Source: Uranotaenia lowii (taxonomy: Eukaryota > Arthropoda > Insecta > Diptera > Culicidae). Taken from it: a stretch of 64,000 nucleotides of DNA. The stretch is taken from assembly GCF_029784155.1 (NCBI RefSeq), contig NW_026598423.1, positions 62,001-126,000 of the forward strand, read 5' to 3'. The notes beneath the pieces were generated by a model. The model worked only from the letters and a program-made list of their open reading frames with translations, was not told the origin of the DNA and ran no database searches. Shown in pieces: positions 22,976 to 33,774 of this stretch (within the stretch, counting starts at the first letter, position 1; each line of letters starts with the position of its first letter). A program made the translations under genes and the position numbers.

Positions 22976-23369
22976 AAAAAGTTTCTTTTGGTGAAAAATA
23001 ACATTTGATTTTTTTTTTACAAATTTTGGGGGTGCAAAGATTTTAATTTAAAGTTTTGTTTAATATTAGTTCAGAGAAACTCGTTGTTTGAGTTGTCTGA
23101 AAATTTCCGTATTATTCAATGCACTTGAAATTCCAATGAATGAAGCATATCGACCCATTCCAGGCTATCAGCCATCATTCCCCCAGTTTTTATTTTTAAT
23201 TATTTACAAAAAATGCTCTGAATATTTTTTCAAGTAATCGTGGATTGGCTCTATATTTCCTTGTAACAATAACTATTTTAAAAGCCATTTAAGCTATAAC
23301 AAAGCTTACATTAATGCTACCTTCTCATTATTTTCGACTCTAATTTTCTTGAATCTTGGTTATATCTTA
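22976..23369. other. AT-rich spacer, nothing recognised
   Basis: No gene or bounded element was recognised. Confidence 0.45.
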
Positions 23370-23588
23370 CTAGCTGACCCGGTGTGCGTTGCTACACCTT
23401 CCAAAATCAAATGATATGTTCAGATATTATTCAAACTTTTATTGTTATGTTGGCATAATTTTAAATCAAATTATAACATCATTCATAAGCAATCGCTATA
23501 AATGAGAGCTGCAGCTGGAGTTTCGAATTGCAACACAATGATAACTTAAAATTATATTCAGAATTTTGATCTATAAATATTTGTGTTA

Positions 23589-24351
23589 GGAAGGATTAGG
23601 AGGAAGGATTGGGTTGATGATTAATACGTCCAAGACGAAGTACATGCTGGCCTGCGGATCCGAGACCGACCGAACCCGCTTGTCCAGTAATAACAAGGTC
23701 ACGATCGACGGCGACGAGCTGGAGATAGTCGAAGACTTTGTCTATCTCGGCTCACTGGTGACCGCAGACAATGACCGTGAGATCCGGAGGCGAATTATCA
23801 GCGGAAGTCGTGCCTACTATGGACTCCACAAGCAACTGCGGTCGAGAAGACTTAGCCCTCGCACGAAGTGTAACCTGTATATGACGCTCATTAGACCGGT
23901 TGTTCTCTACGGGCACGAGACATGGATATTGCTCGAGGAGGACCTGCGTACACTCGGAGTGTTCGAGCGACGAGTGTTAAGGACCATATTTGGCGGCGTA
24001 CAGGAGAACGGAGTGTGGAGGCGAAGGATGAACCACGAGCTCGCGCGACTCTACGGCGAACCCAGTATCCAGAAGGTGGTGAAAGCTGGCCGGATACGCT
24101 GGGCGGGACATGTTGCGAGAATGCCGGACGACTGTCCTGCAAAACAGGTGTTCGCTACGAATCCGGTAGGAACAAGACGAGCGGGGGCGCAACGAGCGAG
24201 GTGGTTAGACCAAGTGGAGCGTGATCTGGCGAACGTGGGGTGCCCGAGAAATTGGAGAACGGTTGCTATGAACCGAGTGAATTTTAGGAATTATGTTCGT
24301 CAAGTTATGTCGTGAGACGGAATACTATGTAAATAAATAAAATAAATAAAT
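23589..24351 (+). mobile_element. 5'-truncated RTE-type LINE with 13-bp target duplication
   Basis: The insertion is flanked by AATATTTGTGTTA at 23,576-23,588 and again at 24,352-24,364. It ends in an (AAATAA)n-type tail after the ORF stop. It is GC-richer than its host element. The clean target duplication and open frame suggest a fairly recent insertion. A second copy of the same family survives only as a tail at 1,746-1,804. Confidence 0.9.
23605..24315 (+). pseudogene. RTE-type RT, C-terminal fragment
   Basis: About 234 residues are open without a stop. They begin at GLMINTSKTKYML, after the missing catalytic palm, then VYLGSLVTADND, TLIRPVVLYGHETW, FERRVLRTIFGG, GRIRWAGHVARMPDD and a C-terminal RRAGAQRARWLDQVERDL stretch. 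This is the thumb and C-terminal region characteristic of RTE-clade (JAM1-like) elements. The catalytic YADD and the endonuclease are absent because of 5' truncation, so it cannot be active. The start codon is not original. Confidence 0.9.
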
Positions 24352-24599
24352 AATATTTGTGTTAAAGATCTGATAATTTTAATCCGCTCTAAAAAAAGGA
24401 GGGTATGGTGGATTTCGCTTGATATGTTGTAGATTTATGCAAAAAAAAACTGATAAGAGAGCCCTCCTGTCCTTCCTTTCACCCCCTGCTGAATGGAGGT
24501 CGTGATCTTTAATAATCATACTCATTTTTTTATCGTTCCCAAATATCCTCTTATATCAAATATAGTTCCATTGGTTGATAAGTTTTTAAGCTTTACAAC

Positions 24600-26110
24600 A
24601 AATTTTATATGGAGCCCCCTCCTTTCTTCCCCTCTCTACACTGTAAAGCATAAGGGTCTATATCAATCATAGAAATATATTTCGTAACAAAATACCATTC
24701 CAAGCCGTATTTGTTTCCATTTGTTGGCTTCGTTAGCATAAATTGAGAACTTATGCTAACAAAATTGTATTGGGCTCACCTCCCTCCTCCTATGTTCCTA
24801 CTCACAAAAAGAAGGATAATCATAGGATCATACCAAAATGATTTTCCATGTTAATTTTTGTCCATTTCTTGGATTTTGTAAAAAAAAGTTAAATGTAAGC
24901 TTTCCTCTTATCTTCCTATATTTTCAATTCTATCATCCTACTGCAAGAAAGGAATTGTTTCACATAGAAAAATTTCTCGTATTGATATACCATCCCATTC
25001 CAAATTTTTTCCAAATTCCAAGGAAGTACCATCCCTTCTTCCGTTCCCCCCATTGAATGGAGGGGAGAGCTTAATATTCATGAAGTATTTTTCGTACTCA
25101 TATACTTTTTGATGCCAAATTTACCTTTCCGCTGAAAAAAAGTGGGGCTTCAATTTATAATAGAAACATTTTTCGTATCTAAATACCCTCACATATCAAA
25201 AATGGTTCAATTGGCTCAATCAGCTCTCCAGTTATGCTGAAAGTTGTGAAGGACAACTCTCCTCCCCTTTCCATCCACCTCTTTGAAGGAGTGAGGGATA
25301 CCAAATATTCATAAAAGCATTTCTAGTACCCAAATATCGTTCCATGCCGAATTTGGTTCCATTTGATGTTGTATTACTTGAGTTATGCAGTAAAAATTGT
25401 ATGAAACTCCTCCCTCCCTTCTTCCCTCTCCCCGCTGAAAGATGGAAGGGGTCTCAAACAATCATTAGAACATGTCACGTTCTCAAATACCCACCCATGC
25501 CAAATTTGGTTCCATTTGCTTAATTAGTTTCTGAGTTATGTAAAAAATTATAAAAGAGGCCTCTCCCCCCTTTACCTCTCCCTACAGAAAAGAGGGAGGA
25601 GTCTCAAGTAATCATAGAAATAGTTTTTGTATCCAAATACGCTCCCATGCCAAATCTGGTTCTATTTGCTTTATTAGTTTTTGAGTTATGTAAAAAAATA
25701 TAAAAGAGGCTCCCTCCCCCTTTCTACTGGAAATAGGGAGAGGTCTCAAATAGTCATTGAAATATTTTACGTATCCAAATACCTTCCCATGCCAAATTTG
25801 GTTCCAATATCTTGATTAGTTTTTGAGATATATGAAAAATTGTAAGTTAGCACTCTTCACCCCTTCCTATCAGCCCACTGAGAGGAGGGAGGGGTACCTA
25901 ATACTCATAGAAATATTCCTCTTTCTCAAATACCACCCCATGCCAAATTGGATACCATTGGCTTGATTAGTTTTCGAGTTATGCAAAAAATTGTCTTTTG
26001 TTTGGGAGACCCCTCCCCCCCCCTTCATGAGAGAGGGAGGGGTCTCAAATCATAATAGGAACCTTCCCCTGCCTCCAATACCCCCACCTGCCAAGTTTCA
26101 CGCAAATCTG
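24600..26110 (+). repeat. Degenerate tandem array, about 155-bp units, inside copy A
   Basis: Units each carry TACCC(T/A)CCCATGCCAAATT, TGGTTCCATTTGCTT, AGTTTTTGAGTTATG and a CCCCTCCC...GGGAGGGGTCTCAAA palindrome. The CCAAATTTGG landmark recurs near 25,341, 25,488, 25,640, 25,780 and 25,930, with more degenerate units to the left. The last unit merges with the element's right end (TGCCAAGTTTCACGCAAATC, then AGTAGTTTTCGAGTCTATAG), so the units look like amplified versions of the terminus. Confidence 0.8.
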
Positions 26111-26136
26111 TTCAGTAGTTTTCGAGTCTATAGGGA

Positions 26137-26169
<33 letters not shown>
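26137..26169 (+). repeat. (ACAG)n microsatellite at the element end
   Basis: About eight repeats of ACAG sit just inside the right terminus of copy A. The other two copies have the equivalent run at about 59,196-59,208 and 62,349-62,372 with different repeat numbers. Confidence 0.9.
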
Positions 26170-26195
26170 AATTCATTTTTATATATATAGATTTT

Positions 26196-27418
26196 GTTTG
26201 GCATTCTTGAAAAGGATTGAACTCATTTTCAACGATAAAGAATTAGTTTCAAATAGTTATAATATATTATAACCGTATCTTATTTTTATATGAACATAAC
26301 TTACCATGAAACACGGACATCGAAGTCAACGGCCCAAACCGTACTTCAATGAGTTTCGCTAAGAAAATTCATAAAATTGAATCAGACCTTTCGGAAACCA
26401 ACAATGGAGCATGATTTTAGCAAATAGTGTGGGTTACTGACATTCCACTAGAAATTTTTCTCGAAGCATTCATATCTTGATAAGTCATAATTTTGATAGG
26501 ATTTGTTCTGCTTAATATCAAACTATGCTATCTGAACCAGATATAATCTTGATAGAAGCATATCAAAAACTGATATAATTTAGCTATGATCGTATAGATT
26601 TTTTGATATAATTTGAGATATTTTAACATTCTACGAGTACTGAATTATAACTCATTTAGATAGAAAAAAATAGTATCAAAATATCTTATCTTGATATAAT
26701 TTTGTTTTTCCCTCCTGATCGGGATGTGTTGAAAATAAGTAGTTTCCCGATCAGGAGAGCATATCAAAATAATAACTCAAACGTATCTCATTAAGATATT
26801 TACATCTGATTCAGTTATAATTAAGTACTCTAAATTTTCGATTTTAAGTTTTTCCAATCTGAATTATACCTTATTCTGATTCACAGACTTGAATGGGGTT
26901 GAGCTCATTTTCAATGATCAAAATTTCTGGGATTGTCCTAAAATAAAATGATTATATCTTATTTTGATATACATACGTACAACTTTTTCTGCAACACGGA
27001 CATCGAAGTTAACGGCCCAAACCGTACGTCTATGAGTTTCACTCAACAGATTCATAAAATTGAATCCAAGTTTTGGGAAACCAAAAATGGGACATGGTTT
27101 TAGCAAATAATGTGGTTTATTGACATTCCACTAGAAAATTTTCTCGAAGCACTCATATCTTGATAAGTTATAATTTTGATAGGTTTTGTTCTGCCCAATA
27201 TCAAACTATGCTATCTGAACGAGATATAATCTTGTAAGGAGCATATCTTAAATTGATATAATTCACCTATGATCGCATAGACTTTTTGATATAATTTGAG
27301 ATATTTTAACATCCTACGAGTACTGAATAATAACTCATTTAGATAGGAAAAATATTAGTATCAAAATATCTCATCTTGATATGATTTAGTTTTTCCCTCC
27401 TGATCGGGTTTATAATTC
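26196..27418 (+). repeat. Two-unit direct duplication with CCTGATCGGG motifs
   Basis: Unit 1 (26,196-26,878) and unit 2 (26,879-27,418) align over most of their length. Shared blocks are ACACGGACATCGAAGT, CGGCCCAAACCGTAC, GACATTCCACTAGAAA, ATATCAAACTATGCTATCTG and TTTTTCCCTCCTGATCGGG. Unit 1 has about 140 extra bp after that motif, bounded by an inverted TTCCCGATCAGGAG at about 26,744-26,757. The interior is dense in GATATAATTT motifs. It probably represents tandem copies of an element ending in CCTCCTGATCGGG. Confidence 0.8.
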
Positions 27419-28909
27419 AAGTTGTGAATGCAGCAAGATGGTGTCATTTATTCCGTCTTTTTTCGACCATCAACATGACTTTAAGTTAACCATTAATATT
27501 AATGCAAATTTCAAAAAATATTGCAAAAATATTTAGCTTAAAAAAAACATTTTTTCTTTCAAAATTTATTTTTTTTGGATCAAAAACAAAAGTTTTTGAT
27601 TCAAATAAAACAGGAGTTGGGTTCAAAAAATGAATGTTTCGAATCAAAATCAGTTTTTTTTTGTTTCAAAAGCCTTGTTTTCTCGGCGTGCGGATCTACA
27701 CTTAAATCGAAACTTAACTCTAAGTTTGCATTAATGATTCGAATTTTATTTTTTTATTATTAATGGCTAGTCCTGTGAACTGCTACTAATTAATATTCTA
27801 ACTTAATTTTTTTTCTCAGCAAATTTGAAAACAGAATCCACTAAGTCTTGTTCCTCCTAAGTATTCTGAAATTTTGTTTCGATTCTCGTCCTGAATACTG
27901 AGTCAGGTTTATAATTGTATAATTTAATTTTTTAGAGCCTGAGTTCTGAGTGCTTGATTCTGGACATGGCATTCTGAGTCTGAATTTGCAATTCAACCAG
28001 AAAATTTTTAGGTAGATATATCGTAATTCGAGTTTTAAATTTAAAGTCTTAATTCACATTTTGAAAATTATTCTAAGGCTTAAATTTTCAAATTGGATTT
28101 TTTAATGGTGATAAAGGCGCAAAATGTGCAAAAAATTGGTATCTGGTTCTATCTTTTGTGCTTTGAACTATGGAACGTGGTGGTCCCTCATGTTTTTTTT
28201 AATTTTTTTTGTTTCCCCGCATATTTTCCCTCTCATAGGATACAAATTGAACTTAATTGATAAAAAATATGTTTTCATCTACATAAGAGAGAGGGGTTCC
28301 TCACGCTTTTGCCGCTTGTCAATAATTTGAATTTTCAATTTTGAACAAATTTTTTGTTAGTTAGTTAGTTTTTGACTTGTAACCCAAATCAGAAAATTTA
28401 GTTTTTTTTTTTTTGTAAAAACTTGAAGCATGGTATTGATTAAAAATGTGTACTAAATTATATTATTATAGATAAATTGTTCCTTTCAAATCCAATTTAA
28501 AACAGTCAGAAATAAGAAAATTCATAAACAAAAATCTCAAAATATTTTGGAACTGGAAAACTTTAGAGCATTAAGATGTATGTGCTACGCATGATTTTTC
28601 AAGAAATTTCCGACTTTTTTTCCACATTTTTCTAAGGAATTTAGATTCCAATTTTATATCGCTTTTGAGAAAAAAGTATTTATGTTGATACCAACGAACT
28701 TTTGAATTCATTAGGTTTATTATAGGGAAAAAGTACCTATCAAGAGTTGTCCCGGTTTGATTTGAAATTCCAGTTTTTCCCGGTTTTCCAGATCCCATTT
28801 AAAATTTCCGGGTTTCTTGCGGTTTCCTCGTTTTTCCCGGTTTGATGGCCACCCTGTTTATGGTTCAGGAAATAGGAAGTTTTAATTTGAGGTAAATTTC
28901 TAAAAAATG
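27419..28909. other. AT-rich spacer with CCCGGTTT patch
   Basis: No gene was seen. Around 28,745-28,855 several TTCCCGGTTT-type motifs are repeated, reminiscent of GGTTGCCAG/CCCGG-rich repeats elsewhere. A short (TTAG)n run lies near 28,357-28,370 and is too short to be telomeric. Confidence 0.4.
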
Positions 28910-30830
28910 AATAAATTGATGAAAATCTACGACTTTTATTTCTTCATCCGACGTTTTGTCATTTATTATGCCTTTTCAAGAAGTCTATTGAAATGACATA
29001 ATCAAAGATGTGTTTGAAATGGTGTAACAATATATGGTGTATTTACTGAAATTTCTCGTTTTAATTGTCCAAAAAATTCAAAGTTTTATATCCATCTCAA
29101 CCAGATCAATAGTAAGTAGAACAGATTCCAAGGAAGATTGCATGCAAGTAGAAAGCTCAACTTCGATGTTTTTGTAACACACCATAGACAACTGGACTTA
29201 CATATCCCGATTAGACAGTTTAGCCGATTCAAACCACTTTTGTTACACCATTTAAAACACATAATTAATTATGTTATTTTAATAGACTCCTTGAAAAAGT
29301 CATAATAAATGCCGAAACGTCGCACACAGGGGAAAACGATGTTAAAAGGTGATCAAAAATATTTACGCCAAAACGGAGCCTTATTAAACCATAGTGTATT
29401 CGGGACATTTTACATACATTTGAAGCACTTTAAAATGAGTTTTTGATAAAAATGATTCAATCACCTGGCAGTGAGGTTGGAAAATTTGTTTTTGTTATTT
29501 TCATTTTAGAGCAATTATATCTGGCAAGTTTTTAGCAATTTTGTTGAAGACGTCAACATCGTAGAAGCTAAACCAAAAAAGTAAGAAGGGTTAAAAATTG
29601 AAAAAAAAATACTTTTTTTTATAAAATTTTTCAGTTTTTTGACGATATCTTTTCAGGCCGAACAAAGTATGTTTGAAAGAGTTTTGAGTCACTCAAAATT
29701 GAAAAGTTTTGTGGAACACACTTACTTAATAAAAATACTAAGACTGAATCGAGATAGTTCGGAAAAACTATGAAAAAATAGCTTTTTTCGAACACCTTTA
29801 TCTTTCTAGATTCGGATGAGTTCGGATAATTTTTTGATTGCATTAGAATCTTGCAGATTTCTCCTTAAGGAAAAAAAAAGAGTTTACAACGTTATACGAT
29901 AAGAGTTAGCTTTTTCCAGAATTGAGGAGTTTATTCATACTGACAATTAGCAATCATTTTTATTGCGTTGGAATTTTAGCCATATCCTTCTCTCATTTAC
30001 GGATGACGTTTTTTAAGACTCCATTGACGAACCTTACAACTTTTCTTGTCGCTTAGAATATAATACATTAGAAAAAGTTTTTTTTTGGTTAGCTAATTTT
30101 GAATGCAAAAAAATGTCTTCTACATTTCTCGTAAAAAGCTAATTTTAATCATTTATAAAGCTACAAAATAAACAAATTAACGTTGTAAACTCCATGTTTT
30201 TAAAACTGTGAACTCTGCCTAGTTCTAATGTAACCAAAAAATTGAACAAACTCATTCGAACTAGAAAGATACAGGTGTTCGAAAACTGATATTCTACTTA
30301 GTTTTTCCAATCTATCTCTTTTCAGTCTGAGTATTTTTATCAAGTGTGTTCCACAAAACTTTTCAATTTTGAGTGACTCAAAGCTCTTTCCAACATACTT
30401 TGCCTAAATAAGCTCGGCTTGAAAAAATGTCGTCAAAAAGCTGAAATTTTTTTTTTATTTTGAACCATTCTAAATTTTTTGGGTTAGCCTCTACGATATT
30501 GACGTCTTCAACAAAATTGCTACATTTTTTACAATATAAAAACTTTCCGAAGATATAATTGCTCTAAAATGAAAATTACAAAACATAATTTTTCTATCTC
30601 ACTGCTAGGTGATTGAATTATTTTTATCAAAAGCTCATTTTAAAGTGTTTTGAAGTAGTTAAAATGTCCCGAAGACACTATGAGTCTAAAACGCTCCGTT
30701 TTAGCGTAAACAATTTTATCACCTTTTTACATCGTTTTCCCCTGTGTGTGTCGGATGAAGTAATCAAAATCGTTTTAAGAATTTTTTGTGACTGAATTGG
30801 CCGAAAATCAATTTATTCATTACCCAACCA
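28910..30830. mobile_element. Inverted-repeat element (outer), interrupted near its right arm
   Basis: The left arm (about 28,910-29,045) is matched in reverse complement by 29,235-29,322 continued at 30,750-30,830. Shared blocks are AATGAATAAATTGAT, TTCATCCGACGTTTTG and CATTTATTATG. The right arm is split by the element at 29,323-30,749, while the left arm is intact. A hammerhead-like core (GCC GAAAC GTC GG) is present in the arm. Confidence 0.7.
29323..30749. mobile_element. Long-inverted-repeat element with CACACAGGGG ends
   Basis: The ends CACACAGGGGAAAACGATGT and ACATCGTTTTCCCCTGTGTG are inverted repeats, and the arms extend about 580 bp with moderate divergence (CATTTTAGAGCAATTATATC facing GATATAATTGCTCTAAAATG). 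The central 280 bp is unpaired. A 4-bp GTCG on each side (29,319-29,322 and 30,750-30,753) is a possible target duplication. No transposase was seen. Confidence 0.8.
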
Positions 30831-30879
30831 TTCGATAGATTTTTACTGTTTCTCAAAAAATTTTTAAGTTGTTCCATAA

Positions 30880-31040
30880 AAGTGCACAAATGGATTAAAT
30901 GAATTTCTACCTATTTCCAAAATAACTGCGAAAATAAGAGTTGCTAGAAAAAAACTAATTGCATAGCGCCCAAATTAGTCTAAATCAGTTCTTAAGTTAT
31001 TTGCACCTAGGAAAAATGTAAATTTTATTGCCTTCTGTTA
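30880..31040 (+). repeat. Dispersed repeat family X, copy 3 (fragment)
   Basis: The segment with GCGCCCAAATTAGTC and TTGCACCTAGGAAAAATGTA aligns with 11,654-11,730 and with 38,046-38,110. Only about 160 bp is preserved. Confidence 0.55.
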
Positions 31041-32229
31041 TGCGGCAATAGTTTTTTATGGACGCACCCCGAAAGTCCAGACAAAAAAATCCCTAATCAG
31101 ACCTTGAGTGTTAATTAAACACTCCTCGCTTAAAATCGCTATATCTCTCTTGTTGCTCAACCGATTTATACTAAATTTATAGTTTTGGAAACCTTGTTAC
31201 GAAACTCAAATTTCATGCTAAAAAAAATAAATAAATAAACGAATAAAAAACAAGAGAGATACAGTGATTTAGTCAGAAGTGTCAAATTGACACTTCAGGA
31301 ACTCTAACGGGTAAAAAAATTCTCGGTCGGATGAGAGTTGATGAATAAAAGACTTCTCCATTTTTGACGTAGGGGATAAGCAGGCTATACGAGCCTACAA
31401 AGCAGAATACTGATTTTCAAATATTACATCGAATATGTGTTATAAACAGGCATCTGTTCTCTTTACATTGGATTAATTTCTATATTGAAATCTTCTTCAG
31501 TTTTCGAGAAAACGATTTAAATAGATCAGTTGTCTAAATTGCCGAACCTCAAACTGTGCGCCAATTTATGTTTTGAACAAAGTTTCTGTTTCTCTGGCAA
31601 TATTCTCGTATAATTTCATTGAAAATGCTAAAAGCTGATAACGTTCATGCGACGAAGCTATAATTTTAGAAAAATCTACGTCTTTTATAATTTTATGGAA
31701 TAAAACAAAAGTGAAGGTTACTGTATTATGGAACCAGTTGTTGATGAAAAACTAATCAAATCTGTTTTGAGATCTTCATTTCTCGCGATGTGGATTGGAA
31801 TTCAGATGCGAAGTTTTCATTATAGAAATCATAAATTTATACTATTATTTCAATTGTTTAGTGGCCTTCAGCATAGTTGTAGCTCGAGGGTTATCAAATA
31901 AGCTTCATGCATTGGAATTTCATTTAAATAGCATGGTAAGATTTTTTTTCCTAGAAAAGCGACTTTCTTAGAACAAAATTTAGCATTTTTCAATACAAAA
32001 TTTCAAACAAAAACCCGCGTTCCCAAATTTAATTTTATAAAGCAGAAAAAAAATCCCACAGTGTGAAATTAATACACCCTTCTATATAATAATCCAATTA
32101 TTAAATCAGGTTATTCTATTTTTCACAAAGGTTTTCGAAACATGTTTGCACTTCTACCATCACTGACATTATTTGTAAACTGAACCTAGACACGAGTTTC
32201 ATGAGCCAAAAACCCATAGCAACCTTTCT
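31041..32229. other. AT-rich spacer, nothing recognised
   Basis: No gene or bounded repeat was recognised. Confidence 0.45.
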
Positions 32230-32720
32230 TGAATCAGTTCACAGGTGAACTGAGGCATGGACCGGAAAAGTTGAATGAAGTTCGAAAAATGAACCTGTCC
32301 CTAGCCATGCTGCGTCCGTCCGGGTTCACCTGTTCCACGTGATTACAATGGAGAAGAAAGCGAAACAAGAAGGTCGGACTAGCCCGGCTTCGGAGGAAAT
32401 TGGGAAAATCCGACACGCTTGCCGGCTTCGTTCGTTCGTTTGCTCGTTTGTACACTACCTTTTCCATAGACGACAGCAAATGATCGATCTGCTCCCTACC
32501 TTCTTGATACCGAACAGGCAGAAGGCACAGTTTGATGTTTTTCCTTTCTTCTTAAATTCAGCAGCCCCGGCTGGCAATGTTGCGATTCAGCTATGGAGCT
32601 ATGGCGGTACCTCAGTTGATGATGATTAATAAAAGTGCTTCCCATAGCATTTTCACCCGATTATAGTAGCTGTATACCCAGACCGATTCGCCTAATCCCC
32701 CCTGGAGGATGAAAAGAGAA
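32230..32720. other. GC-richer low-copy island
   Basis: Composition rises in GC over about 490 bp and both strands hold open frames (32,234-32,479 minus, 32,339-32,629 plus) that match no family known to me. TTCGTTCGTTCGTTTGCTCG repeats near 32,428. CAGGTGAACT at 32,242 and GTTCACCTG at 32,324 form a small inverted pair around 90 bp. It may be host regulatory or UTR sequence. Confidence 0.3.
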
Positions 32721-33774
32721 TCGAAAATTTGTGTAATAGAAAGTGAATTTCAGCTTACTCACGACGCTCGTCAACGTGCGGCTTTTTGAACGAATTTCTA
32801 CTAGCCAATTGGCGAGAGCTCTAGATAATTCGGGGAATTATTGGATGTAGAAAATGCGGGAAAATAATTCAATCATTTGTTGTATAACATTATTAAATTT
32901 TGGAAAGCCATTGACTTGCCCCTGTCGTGGATTTGGACGTGTTTTCTTATAAATAAATTAAATCTTTACAGTATGTAGGAGAAAGCAAGGACACTTGATC
33001 TTTGCAGGGACTTCATTTCTCACTCGTATCTTATATCCGGAATCTCTCAAACAGATAAAAATAATATCACTATTGAGTTATTTTACTTTGGATGAGAAAT
33101 TATTTGGTATGAAATATACCGAAGGTGGTGGGCCCAATACCAAACACACTCTCAGAAAAGATGTTACCTTTTAAGATAAATCAATAGAACCTTAATGGAC
33201 ATGTTATACGTTAAATGAATCTTTAAAGCTTCCTAGTTGAAGAAACCAAGTTTGCAAATTTCGAAGAAAATATAAAATCGAACTTGCAAAGTCGACACAC
33301 AGACAAATTAATCTAGCTATAATATGTTATAGGTATACTATGAAGGTCATTGTTTAGACAAAAAACCCGGTAAATTAAACTGCTGTCCCAATTGGGTGGC
33401 TTATCATCATTAGGGCGTATGGCTTTCTTAAAATAAGTCTTCAAGGTTAAATTGATGAACTTGCATTTTTTAATATTATGAAGGTATTTTGTATCCTTTA
33501 TGATCAATCAAACTCGTTGAAACCGTCAGAGTAGAGACTGATCAATGTCACCCCAAAGCATCAAATTCAGAACAGAGACAAAAACGATTTTTAAATCAAA
33601 TTTTAAGAGGTTTTAAGAGAGGGGGGTGGGGGGTGGGTTTGAAATTCAAAATTAGCTAAAAATTATAACAATACCAAAAATGCACTATAAATAAGGAAGT
33701 TGATTTCTAAAACAATTTTTTACTCATGATTACTACAAAAACTCAAACAATAATAAATTTTGTTTTATAATATT
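32721..33774. other. AT-rich spacer, nothing recognised
   Basis: Apart from a G-rich run near 33,620-33,640 nothing was recognised. The right edge abuts the truncated 5' end of a LINE. Confidence 0.45.

Larger units (their letters stand above)
23370..26191 (+). mobile_element. TAGCTGACCC...TATATATAGA family, copy A
   Basis: The left end is TAGCTGACCCGGTGTGCGTT and the right end is AACAGACAGACAG then AAATTCATTTTTATATATAT and AGA. The same ends bound copies at 57,109-59,234 (plus) and 62,326-63,849 (minus). The interior has no protein but contains a tandem array of about 155-bp units. An RTE LINE fragment is inserted near the left end. The ends resemble a repeat type widespread in arthropod genomes; its class is not certain from sequence alone. 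Confidence 0.85.

Noticed and set aside
23891..24224. Three frames overlapping the RTE fragment
   Set aside because: They are out-of-frame or antisense shadows of the RT C-terminal frame, which has clear family motifs.
28357..28370. (TTAG)n as interstitial telomeric sequence
   Set aside because: Only about three repeats and the wrong unit for the insect telomere.
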